Source: Alphaproteobacteria bacterium
GTDB taxonomy: Bacteria > Pseudomonadota > Alphaproteobacteria > Micropepsales > Micropepsaceae
DNA: 49,280 bases
Reading direction: 5' to 3'
NCBI GenBank assembly: GCA_025361185.1
Contig: JANYAR010000146.1
Location: forward strand, 1 to 49,280
Shown: positions 7,733 to 15,768 of the stretch, piece by piece
Layout: each line of letters opens with the position of its first letter
Position numbering within the stretch: the stretch's first letter is position 1
Program-made: the position numbers and the translations under genes
The notes under the pieces: generated by a model
Databases searched by the model: none
What the model saw: only the letters and a program-made list of their open reading frames with translations
Told to the model about the DNA's origin: nothing

Positions 7733-9277
7733 TTATTGGGCGCTTCGCGCCCGCTCCGCGCGACCACTAGATGAAAGGATGTTTTTTGCCTTGGAAAAAA
7801 CATCCGCCCAGTCGCCCTGCGTGGCGGGGATCAGACATTCGCAAGCGGGTGCGAAGGGTTCATAGCCGCAGCCCATTGCTGTCCAGACTTCGCCATATAG
7901 AACCTTCAATGTGCGCACGCCTGCACCCGCCGCCAGCCACGATACGGCGGTAGGCGCGCTGACCACCGCATCCAGCGCGCTGAGCATGGCGCAGGTGCGG
8001 TCCAGTTCGATCTTCTGGTCCAAGGATTGCGGAACCAGGATCTTGCGGCCGCTCATCCGCTCCAGCGCCGCGATTTCATCGTCCACCGCGCCATACTGGG
8101 CGCAGACAAAGGTGGCGTCGGTATTGCGCAGGAACGTGGCCCAGTCTTGCAGCGGCGCATATTGCAGCGAGCGGTCGCCGCCGCCGATCGTGCCGCTGCG
8201 CCAGCTGATGCCGACGATCTTGCGGGCGTGGCCATCCTGTCCGAAGACGGTTCGCCAGCGGGCGGTCTCGCCGGGGTCCGGCACCAGGAAGCGGTGCGGT
8301 TTGGGAAAAGCGTCCAATGTACCGCGCAGATATTTGGGCAGGCTGCCCATCAGCACGGCAGCCGTAGCGCCGCCCGCGGCTTTGAGCCAGCCGTAGTCGG
8401 CGGTCGGTGTTCCAGCGATGGTCCGGATCACGGCCGGGCGGACCGAAATTTCGGGGAAGGAGCGGGCAAAGAGGCTGGCAAGACGGGGCTCGCATTCCAG
8501 GATCACGCTGCCGCCTTCGGCTTTCGCCCGCCCCGCCAGTTCGGGGATCATGCTGGCAAACAGGATCTGGTCGCCAATTCCCTGCTCCGCGCGCACCAAC
8601 AGCCGGATGCGCTTCAGGGTTGCGCCTGTCCAGGGCGCCAAACGCTGTTCACGCGTCAGTGCCGGCACCTTGCCCGGCAGGTCCGTCCGCGCGGCATAGT
8701 CGCGCCAGGCGTCTTTCAGATCACCGTTCAGCAGATGCAGAATGGCGCGGTTCAGCCGGGCCTGAGGGTTCTGGGGATCGCACCTGATCGCCTTGTCGTA
8801 CAGTGTTCGGGCCGCCTCGCGATCGCCCGCATCACAACGCATGTCCGCCAGATTGGCCAGTGCGGGCGTATAGTTGGGGCTGGCATCCAGGGCCGCCTGG
8901 TAGTGCAAGGCCGCCCTTTGGAAATCGCCTTTTTCCCGCCAGGCAGAGCCCAGGGTCAGGTGAAGCTCCGGACTGTGTGGCGCGCGCGCCAAAGCGGGGT
9001 CCAACAGTGCGATAGCGGCGTCATATTGGGCCGCGGCGCGCAGCAGGTTGGCGAGGTTTACAATCGCCTCCATGCGGCCCGGTTCCAGGGCCAAGACGCG
9101 GCGAAAAAACTGCTCGGCCGGCGCGGCCAATCCGAGCTGGTTGGCCGTGTTGCCAAGCGCAAACAGCACCCTTGTGTCGTCCGGCTGAAGCGCCAGCGCC
9201 TGCTCAAACTGGGCAATGGCTTCCACATGCCGTCCCTGGGACGACAGCTTCACACCCTGGGCATAGGCGGCGCTCAT
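7733..9277 (-). CDS. TPR-domain glycosyltransferase, probable flagellin glycosyltransferase (FlmG-like)
   Basis: Residues about 5-195 form at least five tetratricopeptide repeats (for example EAIAQFEQALALQPDDTRVL and PAEQFFRRVLALEPG). The rest resembles the GT-B-like domain of bacterial TPR glycosyltransferases, with RAEQGIGDQILFASMIPEL and VGISWRSG. In Caulobacter, FlmG uses its TPR part to bind flagellin and its C-terminal part to transfer a nonulosonic acid; the location beside flagellins and a PseG fusion fits that role. The ATG at 9277 is preferred over the one at 9295 because it lies 32 nt from a perfect CtrA box. The last residues (GRAERARSAQ) are encoded in a GC-rich hairpin and may be an extension. 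Confidence 0.82.
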   Translation of the reverse strand: MSAAYAQGVKLSSQGRHVEAIAQFEQALALQPDDTRVLFALGNTANQLGLAAPAEQFFRRVLALEPGRMEAIVNLANLLRAAAQYDAAIALLDPALARAPHSPELHLTLGSAWREKGDFQRAALHYQAALDASPNYTPALANLADMRCDAGDREAARTLYDKAIRCDPQNPQARLNRAILHLLNGDLKDAWRDYAARTDLPGKVPALTREQRLAPWTGATLKRIRLLVRAEQGIGDQILFASMIPELAGRAKAEGGSVILECEPRLASLFARSFPEISVRPAVIRTIAGTPTADYGWLKAAGGATAAVLMGSLPKYLRGTLDAFPKPHRFLVPDPGETARWRTVFGQDGHARKIVGISWRSGTIGGGDRSLQYAPLQDWATFLRNTDATFVCAQYGAVDDEIAALERMSGRKILVPQSLDQKIELDRTCAMLSALDAVVSAPTAVSWLAAGAGVRTLKVLYGEVWTAMGCGYEPFAPACECLIPATQGDWADVFSKAKNILSSSGRAERARSAQ

Positions 9278-9301
9278 GCCAAAACACTGGCGCATTCCCC
9301 G

Positions 9302-9316
9302 TTAAGGCCGCGTTAA
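9302..9316 (-). promoter_or_regulatory. Perfect CtrA box upstream of the TPR glycosyltransferase
   Basis: TTAA-GGCCGCG-TTAA matches the CtrA consensus exactly. The centre at 9309 is 32 nt from the minus-strand ATG at 9277. Confidence 0.8.
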
Positions 9317-9369
9317 GTACGTTTTACCGGCTATTTTCCGGGTTTCACCCTCGTGCGCGAAGGCCGGTG

Positions 9370-9384
9370 TTAGCCCCCCCTTAA
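9370..9384 (+). promoter_or_regulatory. CtrA-like box upstream of flaEY
   Basis: TTAG-CCCCCCC-TTAA, one mismatch from consensus. The centre (9377) is 32 nt upstream of the ATG at 9409. The box lies inside a short palindrome, GGTGTTA ... TAACACC. Confidence 0.75.
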
Positions 9385-9408
9385 CACCGCCAATGCGAAA
9401 TTTCATCC

Positions 9409-12279
9409 ATGGCGATCACAGGCTTGGACTCCTCCGTTTTGCTGGGATTTTTCCAGACGCAGCTCGGCGCCAGCCCGTCTTCCATCGCCGCCAACAGTGC
9501 ACGGGCCGCACGATTTGCCGCCAGCACGCAAAAGACCGGCGCCACGGCAAAAGACAACCCACCGTGGAACACGGCCACCCCCAACAACGCCCAGCAGGAT
9601 GCCGCCATTCTCGGCACCACCAATTTCCTCGATACCACGAAAGTACCGCTCGGCGCAGGCGCGTCCGGCGATTCCAAGATGGAGCAGGACAACCAGAAGC
9701 TCTTCTCGCTTTACAGCGCGGTGAACAAGCTGGCCTATCTCGCCAAGATGGCGCAGAAGGGCACGGCCACCAGCGGTCAGCTCGCCGGTCTCGACGACCG
9801 TTTCCAGAAGGGGCTGGCGCAGGTCCAGCAATATCTCAGCGCCACCAGCTTCAACAATTTCAAGCTGCAGACGGGCAAGCCCTCCGACACGGTCACCTCC
9901 ACGGCCGGAATTTCTTTCAGCAACTTCACCTATGCCACCAAGCAGCTGGTGACCAATTCCAATCTCAGCAACGCGTTGCCAGGCCTATCGGCATCGGACA
10001 GCTTCACCATCGGCATCAAGAAAGGCGGCGTCACTACCAATGTGCAGATCGATCTGTCGCAGGTGCCGGGCACGCTGGATCTCGGCAATATCATCACCTA
10101 CATCAACGGCCAATTGTCGGCGGCGGGCTTCTCGACCCGCTTTCAGAAAACACAGACCGGCGGCACCGCCACTTCCAATACCAATGCCACCTATGGATTG
10201 CAGATCACGCCGGGCGGCGTAGAGCAGGTCAGCTTCTCGGCTGCCGCAACGCCATCGCTATATCTGGTGGGAAGTTCCGGCCTTGCCACGGAAACCAAGA
10301 CCACCACCAACGTTGCAACATCCGCGGTCACCACCACGCCGGCCGATCAGACGGGGCGTCTGACCAAGCTCTCCGGCCTGAACGGCACGCCCAGCGCCAC
10401 CTTCAGCGTCAACCAGAAAGCCGCCAGCGGTATTACCGCGGCACAGGCCACCGCGGTGGACGCCAGCGGCAATGTCTATGTGATTGGCACCGCGACGGGA
10501 AATTTCACCAATCAGCTGAATCAAGGCACCCAGGACGTCTACCTGACCAAATATGACTCCGCGGGCAATGTTATATTCCAGAATCTTCTGGGCAGCGGCG
10601 GCAGTGCCAATGGCTATGGCTTGGCACTGGATCCATCCGGCGGCGTGGTCATCACCGGCGCTTCCACCGCCGATCTGACCACCACCTCTGTCGCAGACGG
10701 CAACAATGATTCCTTCGTTGCGCGCTATGACTCCAGCGGCAACCAGACCTGGATCAAGCAGATCCAGACGCTGGCCACCAACCAGTCCAACGCCGTCAGC
10801 ATAGACGCCAGCGGCAATATCACCATCGGCGGAAGCGTTTCAGGCGGCGTGATCGGCGCTGGCCAGACGGCCCAGGGCAAAGCCGATGCGTTCCTCGCCC
10901 AATTCGATTCCAAGGGCAAGTTGCTGGCGGAAAACCAGTTTGGCACCAGCGGCAATGACAGCGTGGCGGCGACCGCGACAGCCCCCGACGGCAGCCTTTA
11001 TGTCGCCAGCACCCAGAACGGGCACGCCATTCTTGCCAAATATGCCGGCGGCGATATCACCGCCGCGCCGGCCTGGACGCAGGACCTGGGCGATCTGGCG
11101 GCGGGCGGCGGCATCGGCGGCCTTACCGTCGCCGGCGGAAAGATCTATGTCTCGGGCGCCACCAGCAACGCCAACCTGACGGCCGGCGGCGGCGCCAGCA
11201 TTGCCGCATCCGCCAGCGGCGGCATCGACGCCTTTGTCTTCAGCGCGACCGACAATGGTACGAGTGTCAGCGCCAACACCGTCACCTATATCGGCACCGC
11301 CGGAACCGACAAAGCGGGCGCCGTGACCGTGGCCAGCGACGGCACCGTCTATGTCGCCGGCTCGACCACCGGCACCTTCGCGGGCGCTCAGCGCAGCGTG
11401 CAGAATGTCAACAACGCCTTTGCCGCCGCGATCGATACCAACGGCGGCATCAACTGGACCAAGCAATATGGCGGCGCCGACGGCGTCTCGACCGGGGCGG
11501 GACTGGCGATCGACACCCAAGGCTCCAGTGTGCTGGACGCGCTGGGCCTGCCGCGCGGCACCATCGCATTGAACCAGTCGGTGGACCTGACCACCCAGAC
11601 CACACTCAGGGCGGGCGACAGTTTCAAACTTCAGATTCAGGGCACTGCGGCCCGCACCGCGACCATCACCATCGACCAGGGCGAAACCTTCGATTCGCTG
11701 GTGGTCAAAATCAACGCCCAGCTGGGCGGCATCGGCAAAGCCAGCGTGAACTATACCGGCGGCGGCAGCAATCTGAAGATCCAGATCAACGCCGGCAATA
11801 CCGTCGACCTGGTTGCGGGCCCCAAGGATTTCGATGCCTTATCGCGGCTGGGCATTGCCGCAGGCGTGCTGACTGCCCACACCAAGGGCAGCGCCACCTC
11901 CACCAGCACGCAAGCAGGCGTGACGCCGACTTTCGGACTGGGACTGACCGGCAGTTTCAGCGGGCCGCTGAACCTCTCGACCAAGATGGGCGCGGACATG
12001 GCGCGCTCCACGCTGCTGACGGTGCTGTCCAATATCCAGAGCACATACCAGAAGAGCAATGCGCCGCCGCCGGCCGCTCCCACCCCGGGCAATACCAGCG
12101 GCAAGACCACTGCGTACCAGACCGCGCTGATGGGCAATTACAATATGGCGGCGATGCTGCTCAACACCGATGCCGGCAGCGCGACCGCCAACATCCAGGC
12201 AATTGTGTCGGGAGCCGGCAACGGCGGCGGCGGCGGTGCATCCGGCCTGCTGCAGGCCTTGCAAGGTCTCGGCATATAG
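9409..12279 (+). CDS. flaEY: FlaEY-like flagellar protein with SBBP beta-propeller and two flagellin IN motifs
   Basis: A 956-residue protein close in length and layout to Caulobacter FlaEY. Residues about 85-180 are helical and flagellin-like (NKLAYLAKMAQ, SFNNFKLQ). An IN-type motif follows at about 200-245 (TLDLGNIITYINGQLSAAG). Repeats of the type AVDASGNVYVIG ... DVYLTKYDSAGNVIFQ (about 345-720) are SBBP propeller blades. A second IN motif is at about 745-800 (FDSLVVKINAQLGG), and the helical C-terminus ends in Gly-rich GAGNGGGGGASG. No signal peptide is seen. FlaEY affects flagellin production in Caulobacter; the architecture here suggests a flagellum-associated secreted protein, which is inference. 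No Shine-Dalgarno is visible. Confidence 0.75.
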   Translation: MAITGLDSSVLLGFFQTQLGASPSSIAANSARAARFAASTQKTGATAKDNPPWNTATPNNAQQDAAILGTTNFLDTTKVPLGAGASGDSKMEQDNQKLFSLYSAVNKLAYLAKMAQKGTATSGQLAGLDDRFQKGLAQVQQYLSATSFNNFKLQTGKPSDTVTSTAGISFSNFTYATKQLVTNSNLSNALPGLSASDSFTIGIKKGGVTTNVQIDLSQVPGTLDLGNIITYINGQLSAAGFSTRFQKTQTGGTATSNTNATYGLQITPGGVEQVSFSAAATPSLYLVGSSGLATETKTTTNVATSAVTTTPADQTGRLTKLSGLNGTPSATFSVNQKAASGITAAQATAVDASGNVYVIGTATGNFTNQLNQGTQDVYLTKYDSAGNVIFQNLLGSGGSANGYGLALDPSGGVVITGASTADLTTTSVADGNNDSFVARYDSSGNQTWIKQIQTLATNQSNAVSIDASGNITIGGSVSGGVIGAGQTAQGKADAFLAQFDSKGKLLAENQFGTSGNDSVAATATAPDGSLYVASTQNGHAILAKYAGGDITAAPAWTQDLGDLAAGGGIGGLTVAGGKIYVSGATSNANLTAGGGASIAASASGGIDAFVFSATDNGTSVSANTVTYIGTAGTDKAGAVTVASDGTVYVAGSTTGTFAGAQRSVQNVNNAFAAAIDTNGGINWTKQYGGADGVSTGAGLAIDTQGSSVLDALGLPRGTIALNQSVDLTTQTTLRAGDSFKLQIQGTAARTATITIDQGETFDSLVVKINAQLGGIGKASVNYTGGGSNLKIQINAGNTVDLVAGPKDFDALSRLGIAAGVLTAHTKGSATSTSTQAGVTPTFGLGLTGSFSGPLNLSTKMGADMARSTLLTVLSNIQSTYQKSNAPPPAAPTPGNTSGKTTAYQTALMGNYNMAAMLLNTDAGSATANIQAIVSGAGNGGGGGASGLLQALQGLGI

Positions 12280-12342
12280 CAGCTTTGAGGTGCATGCTGG
12301 CGCAAGGCCGCACTGCGACCGGTAAAGTCACAGAATCAAAGA

Positions 12343-12786
12343 TCAAACGACTTGGTTGAAAACCATCGCCCCTGAAGATTTGGGCGCATTGTCCGGCCGC
12401 GGTCCGTAAGGGCGCATCGGCGCGCTGGCGCGTTCGACCTCGGTAGCGATGGCGCGGACAATGCCCTCACTGGCATTCTTGACGCGGGTGAGCATACGGG
12501 CGTGAAGCTGCAAGACTTCGCGGAACTTGGCAGTGATGGCGACAAAGCGCTGGCGAAGGGAAGGCGGTGCCGACTGGGCGAGGCGCGGGTCAAAGCCCTG
12601 CGCTTCGCGGCCATACAGCGCCGTCAGTGTCTGGATCTCTGGCTCGTTGGTCTTGAGTGCGGCGGTGCGGCCGTTCTTGAGCTCGGCGATATCGCTTTCC
12701 AGGGCGACGATCAGCCGCTCGGCCATTGCGATCAGCCGTTCGATGCGGGGTGTATCTTCCAATTTCGCCGTGTTCGCTGTGCTCAT
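12343..12786 (-). CDS. flbY: FlbY-like flagellar protein (FlgN-type helical)
   Basis: A 147-residue, mostly helical protein (IERLIAMAERLIVALESDIA; LRQRFVAITAKFREVLQLHA) with a disordered C-terminus. It is last in the flgI - rod-binding - flbY order known from Caulobacter, where flbY is required for motility. The shape resembles FlgN-type export chaperones, a possible but unproven function. Its ATG overlaps the stop of the rod-binding gene. Confidence 0.7.
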   Translation of the reverse strand: MSTANTAKLEDTPRIERLIAMAERLIVALESDIAELKNGRTAALKTNEPEIQTLTALYGREAQGFDPRLAQSAPPSLRQRFVAITAKFREVLQLHARMLTRVKNASEGIVRAIATEVERASAPMRPYGPRPDNAPKSSGAMVFNQVV

Positions 12787-13100
12787 TTGGCCGGGCCTTC
12801 CTGGTTTTTGAGCAGTTGGGCTTTCATTTGCGAGGCAAGGCCGAAGCCGCCCTGCTGTTCGATGCTCTTGCCGAATTCATTGATCATCAACGAGCGGAAC
12901 ATTTCCTCGCCCTGGCCGCCGCCGGTGAGTTCGTCGGTCTTGATGCCCGAAAACATGCTGCCCAGGAATTGCGAAATGAAGACGCTTTCATATTCCTTGG
13001 AAGCCGAGTCAGCCTTGGCCGCGTTGGCGGTGGGTTTTGGCGCAGCCGCCAGCGGCGCCTGTTGCGCAACGGCAAGGGCACCTTGTATCGCGCTATCCAT
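12783..13100 (-). CDS. flgJ: Rod-binding protein (FlgJ N-terminal domain only; CheL-like)
   Basis: A 105-residue protein carrying only the rod-binding domain (EYESVFISQFLGSMFSGI; GEEMFRSLMINEFGKSIEQQGG). The muramidase domain of enterobacterial FlgJ is absent, as is usual in alphaproteobacteria, where the gene is often called cheL. It should cap or scaffold rod assembly in the periplasm. Start and stop codons overlap those of flgI and flbY, giving a tight operon. Confidence 0.88.
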   Translation of the reverse strand: MDSAIQGALAVAQQAPLAAAPKPTANAAKADSASKEYESVFISQFLGSMFSGIKTDELTGGGQGEEMFRSLMINEFGKSIEQQGGFGLASQMKAQLLKNQEGPAK

Positions 13101-14224
13101 CAGCCGATCACCTGGATGTCGGCCTGCAGCGCGCCCGCCGCCTTGATGGCCTGCAGAATGGAAATGATGTCGCGCGGACCCACGCCCAGTGCGTTAAGCC
13201 CATCGACCAGGTGCTGCAGCGACACACCGTCCTGCATCACCGCGATCTTGTTGCCCTTGCTGTCGTCGATCTGGATGTTGGTGCGCGGCACGACTTCGGT
13301 GGTGCCGGTCTGCGAGAACGGGGCCGGCTGGCTGACTTGCGGGGTTTCGGTGACCTTGATGGTCAGGTTGCCTTGCGCGATGGCGACGGTGGAGATGCGC
13401 ACGTCCGCGCCCATCACGATCACGCCGCTATTCTCGTCGATAATAACCTTGGCGCCGAGATCGGGCTCGACCTTCACCTGTTCAATGTCGGTCAGCAGCG
13501 CCATGACGCCGCCAGGATAGTTGGCCGGCACGGTCAGCTCGACATTGGAGGGATCGGTTGCCAGGGCGGTGGCACCGCCCAGATAGGCGTTGACCGCTTT
13601 GGCGATACGGGTGGCGGTGGTCAAATCAGGATTGTGCAGCGACAGTTTCAGATTGCTCAGGCTTGCCAGCTTGAAGCCGGTGTCCTTTTCCACGATGGCG
13701 CCGTTGGATATCCGCCCCGATGTGGGAACGCCGCGCGTCACGCTGGAGGCTTCACCTTGGGCCGAAAAACCGCCGACGGCGACAGGTCCTTGGGCCAGGG
13801 CATAAATCTGGCCATCGGCACCAAACAGGGTGGTGACCAGCAAGGTGCCGCCTTGAAGATTCTTGGCATCGCCCATCGCCGACACCGTCACGTCGACGCG
13901 TGTGCCGGGCGAGGCAAAGCCGGGCAGGCTGGCCGTCACCATCACGGCAGCGACATTCTTGGTCTGCATCACCTTGCCGCTGGTGTTGGTGCCCAGGCGC
14001 TCGAGCATGGTCTGGATGCTCTGCTGGGTGAAAGGCGCATTCTTGAGGCTGTCGCCGGTGCCGTTGAGGCCGACCACCAGCCCATAACCGATCAGCATAT
14101 TGTCGCGAATGCCCTGGACCTCGACCAGGTCCTTGACCCGGGAAAAGGCAAAGGCGGGAGAGGCCGCGAGGGCGGCTCCCACGACGAGGGCGGCAAGACG
14201 AATATAAAGGGGTGCGCGGCGCAT
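13100..14224 (-). CDS. flgI: FlgI, flagellar P-ring protein
   Basis: Full-length FlgI, 374 residues. A signal peptide (LAALVVGAALAASPAFA) is followed by the family block VKDLVEVQGIRDNMLIGYGL and VVGLNGTGDS, and the C-terminus includes VDGLNALGVGPRDIISILQAIKAAGALQADI. It forms the peptidoglycan-level bushing around the rod. The ATG at 14224 gives a normal signal peptide; an in-frame TTG at 14254 would sit at or upstream of the predicted transcription start. A sigma54-like promoter and a perfect ftr-type palindrome lie upstream. Confidence 0.95.
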   Translation of the reverse strand: MRRAPLYIRLAALVVGAALAASPAFAFSRVKDLVEVQGIRDNMLIGYGLVVGLNGTGDSLKNAPFTQQSIQTMLERLGTNTSGKVMQTKNVAAVMVTASLPGFASPGTRVDVTVSAMGDAKNLQGGTLLVTTLFGADGQIYALAQGPVAVGGFSAQGEASSVTRGVPTSGRISNGAIVEKDTGFKLASLSNLKLSLHNPDLTTATRIAKAVNAYLGGATALATDPSNVELTVPANYPGGVMALLTDIEQVKVEPDLGAKVIIDENSGVIVMGADVRISTVAIAQGNLTIKVTETPQVSQPAPFSQTGTTEVVPRTNIQIDDSKGNKIAVMQDGVSLQHLVDGLNALGVGPRDIISILQAIKAAGALQADIQVIG

Positions 14225-14260
14225 GAACGGCTTCTGCCTCTGTGTTCGGCTCAAGCCTTT

Positions 14261-14275
14261 GCCAGTTTCATGCCG
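14261..14275 (-). promoter_or_regulatory. Sigma54-like promoter of flgI
   Basis: On the minus strand CGGCATGAAACTGGC keeps GG and GC with 10-bp spacing and matches TGGCAYG-N4-TTGC except at two positions. The predicted start, about 14250, leaves a 26-nt leader to the ATG at 14224. Confidence 0.6.
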
Positions 14276-14342
14276 GGACGATCTGGAATTTATACTAGTG
14301 AAATCAAATGGTTAAACGCTGTTCGGAAAGCCTGGAGCGGCC

Positions 14343-14361
14343 CCCGGCAAATCCTGCCGGG
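14343..14361 (-). promoter_or_regulatory. Perfect ftr-like palindrome upstream of flgI
   Basis: CCCGGCAAATCCTGCCGGG is a perfect 7+5+7 palindrome, 68 bp upstream of the sigma54-like promoter and just after the MFS gene. It has the same form as the 19-mers upstream of flagellin 2. Confidence 0.65.
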
Positions 14362-14374
14362 ATCAGGCTGCCGA

Positions 14375-15628
14375 CTATGCTGTCTGGGGGCCTTTCCTGC
14401 CGATCGTCAGGGCGAGGAAGGCGGCAGCGACCGCGACAAAGCCGGCGGTGACAAAGGAGTCGAGATAGGACCCCGTGGCGGTGCGCGACGCCCCCGCGAA
14501 AAAGGCCGCGGCCGCAGCCCCGATCTGATGACTGGCCGCGATCCAGCCGAACAGGATCGGCGCCTTTTTGATGCCGAAGGCGCGATTGGCGATGGCAAGT
14601 GTCGGCGGCACGGTGGCGATCCAGTCCAGGCCATAGAACACCGCAAACAGCGACAGGCCGAAGAAGGTGAAATGGGCGAAGGGCAGATAGATCAGCGACA
14701 GGCCGCGCAAGCCGTAATAGGCGAACAGCAGCTTGCGCGGATCGACGCGGTCGGTCAGCCAGCCCGAGGCGGTGGTGCCGACCAAATCGAAGAAGCCCAT
14801 GATGGCGAGCAAGCCTCCGGCCGCCACCGCCTCCATCCCGTGATCGTGGCACAGCGCGATCATGTGGGTGCCGACCAGCCCATTGGTGGTGAAGCCGCAG
14901 ACGAAGAAGGTCGCCGACAGCAGCCAGAAGGTGCGTGAACGCAATCCCTCGCCCAGCGCGCCGAATGCTGTTTTCAAGGGATTGGCGCGCTCGCGCACTT
15001 CCATCGGATGATCGGCGTCGGCGCCGAACGGCACGGCGCCGATGTCCGACGGCCATTCCGGCAGTAGGAAAAACACCAGCGGAATTAACAGCGCCATCGC
15101 AGCTGCGACGCAGATCACCACCGGCTGCCAGCCGTGATCCTGGGCAATCGCCGACAAAGCGGGAATGAAGATCAACGTGCCGGTCGAGGTGGAGGCGGCG
15201 AACAGCCCCATCACCAGCCCGCGGTTGGTGACGAACCAGCGATTGACGATGACGGCCGACAGAACACTGGTGATGCAGCCCGAACCGATGCCGGAGGCCA
15301 CGCCCCAAGTCGCTATCAACTGCCAGGTCTGGGTCATGAACAGGCTGGCGGTGGAGGACAGGCCCATCATTGCCAGGGCCGCGATCACCGTGGCGCGGAT
15401 GCCGAAGCGCTGCATGGCGGCGGCGGCGAAAGGCCCGGTCAGGCCGAACAGAAAGATGCCGATGGCGGCGGCGAAGCTGATGTCCTGGCGCGACCAGCCG
15501 AAGGCCGCCTCCCAGGGGACCATCAGCACGCCGGGAGTGGAGCGCAGCCCGGCAGCGGCCAGCAGCGCCACGAAGATGATGGCGACCACGGCCAAGGCGT
15601 AGTGCCGCCCGAAGAAGATGCGCTGCAT
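14375..15628 (-). CDS. MFS transporter
   Basis: A 417-residue protein with about 12 hydrophobic segments and a major facilitator fold, including a loop 2-3 region (FAAAAMQRFGIRAT) and a loop 8-9 equivalent (SGWLTDRVDPRKLLFAYYG). It resembles oxalate/monocarboxylate-type MFS members, but the substrate cannot be read from the sequence. The ATG at 15628 begins MQRIFFGRHYALAVVA, just before the first membrane segment. The upstream in-frame region is arginine-rich and overlaps the divergent gpmI leader. No partner genes suggest a substrate. Confidence 0.85.
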   Translation of the reverse strand: MQRIFFGRHYALAVVAIIFVALLAAAGLRSTPGVLMVPWEAAFGWSRQDISFAAAIGIFLFGLTGPFAAAAMQRFGIRATVIAALAMMGLSSTASLFMTQTWQLIATWGVASGIGSGCITSVLSAVIVNRWFVTNRGLVMGLFAASTSTGTLIFIPALSAIAQDHGWQPVVICVAAAMALLIPLVFFLLPEWPSDIGAVPFGADADHPMEVRERANPLKTAFGALGEGLRSRTFWLLSATFFVCGFTTNGLVGTHMIALCHDHGMEAVAAGGLLAIMGFFDLVGTTASGWLTDRVDPRKLLFAYYGLRGLSLIYLPFAHFTFFGLSLFAVFYGLDWIATVPPTLAIANRAFGIKKAPILFGWIAASHQIGAAAAAFFAGASRTATGSYLDSFVTAGFVAVAAAFLALTIGRKGPQTA

Positions 15629-15768
15629 GGGGCCACATATATAAGGCAAACTCGTGGTTCGCCATGCGGTTTGCCGCGCGTCGCCTGCATGGCTCGCCTT
15701 CGCAAAGTACGTGGACGGGGGCCGTCTCACGCCCTATTTTCACAGACCGCTTCGTTTCAGGATATTGC

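Noticed and set aside
14301..14315. CtrA box upstream of flgI (AAAT-N7-TTAA)
   Set aside because: Two mismatches in one half and 84 nt from the ATG; a sigma54 explanation fits better.
13037..14938. 633-codon plus-strand frame
   Set aside because: Antisense to flgI and the MFS gene, rich in Arg/Gly/Gln/His, with no domain.
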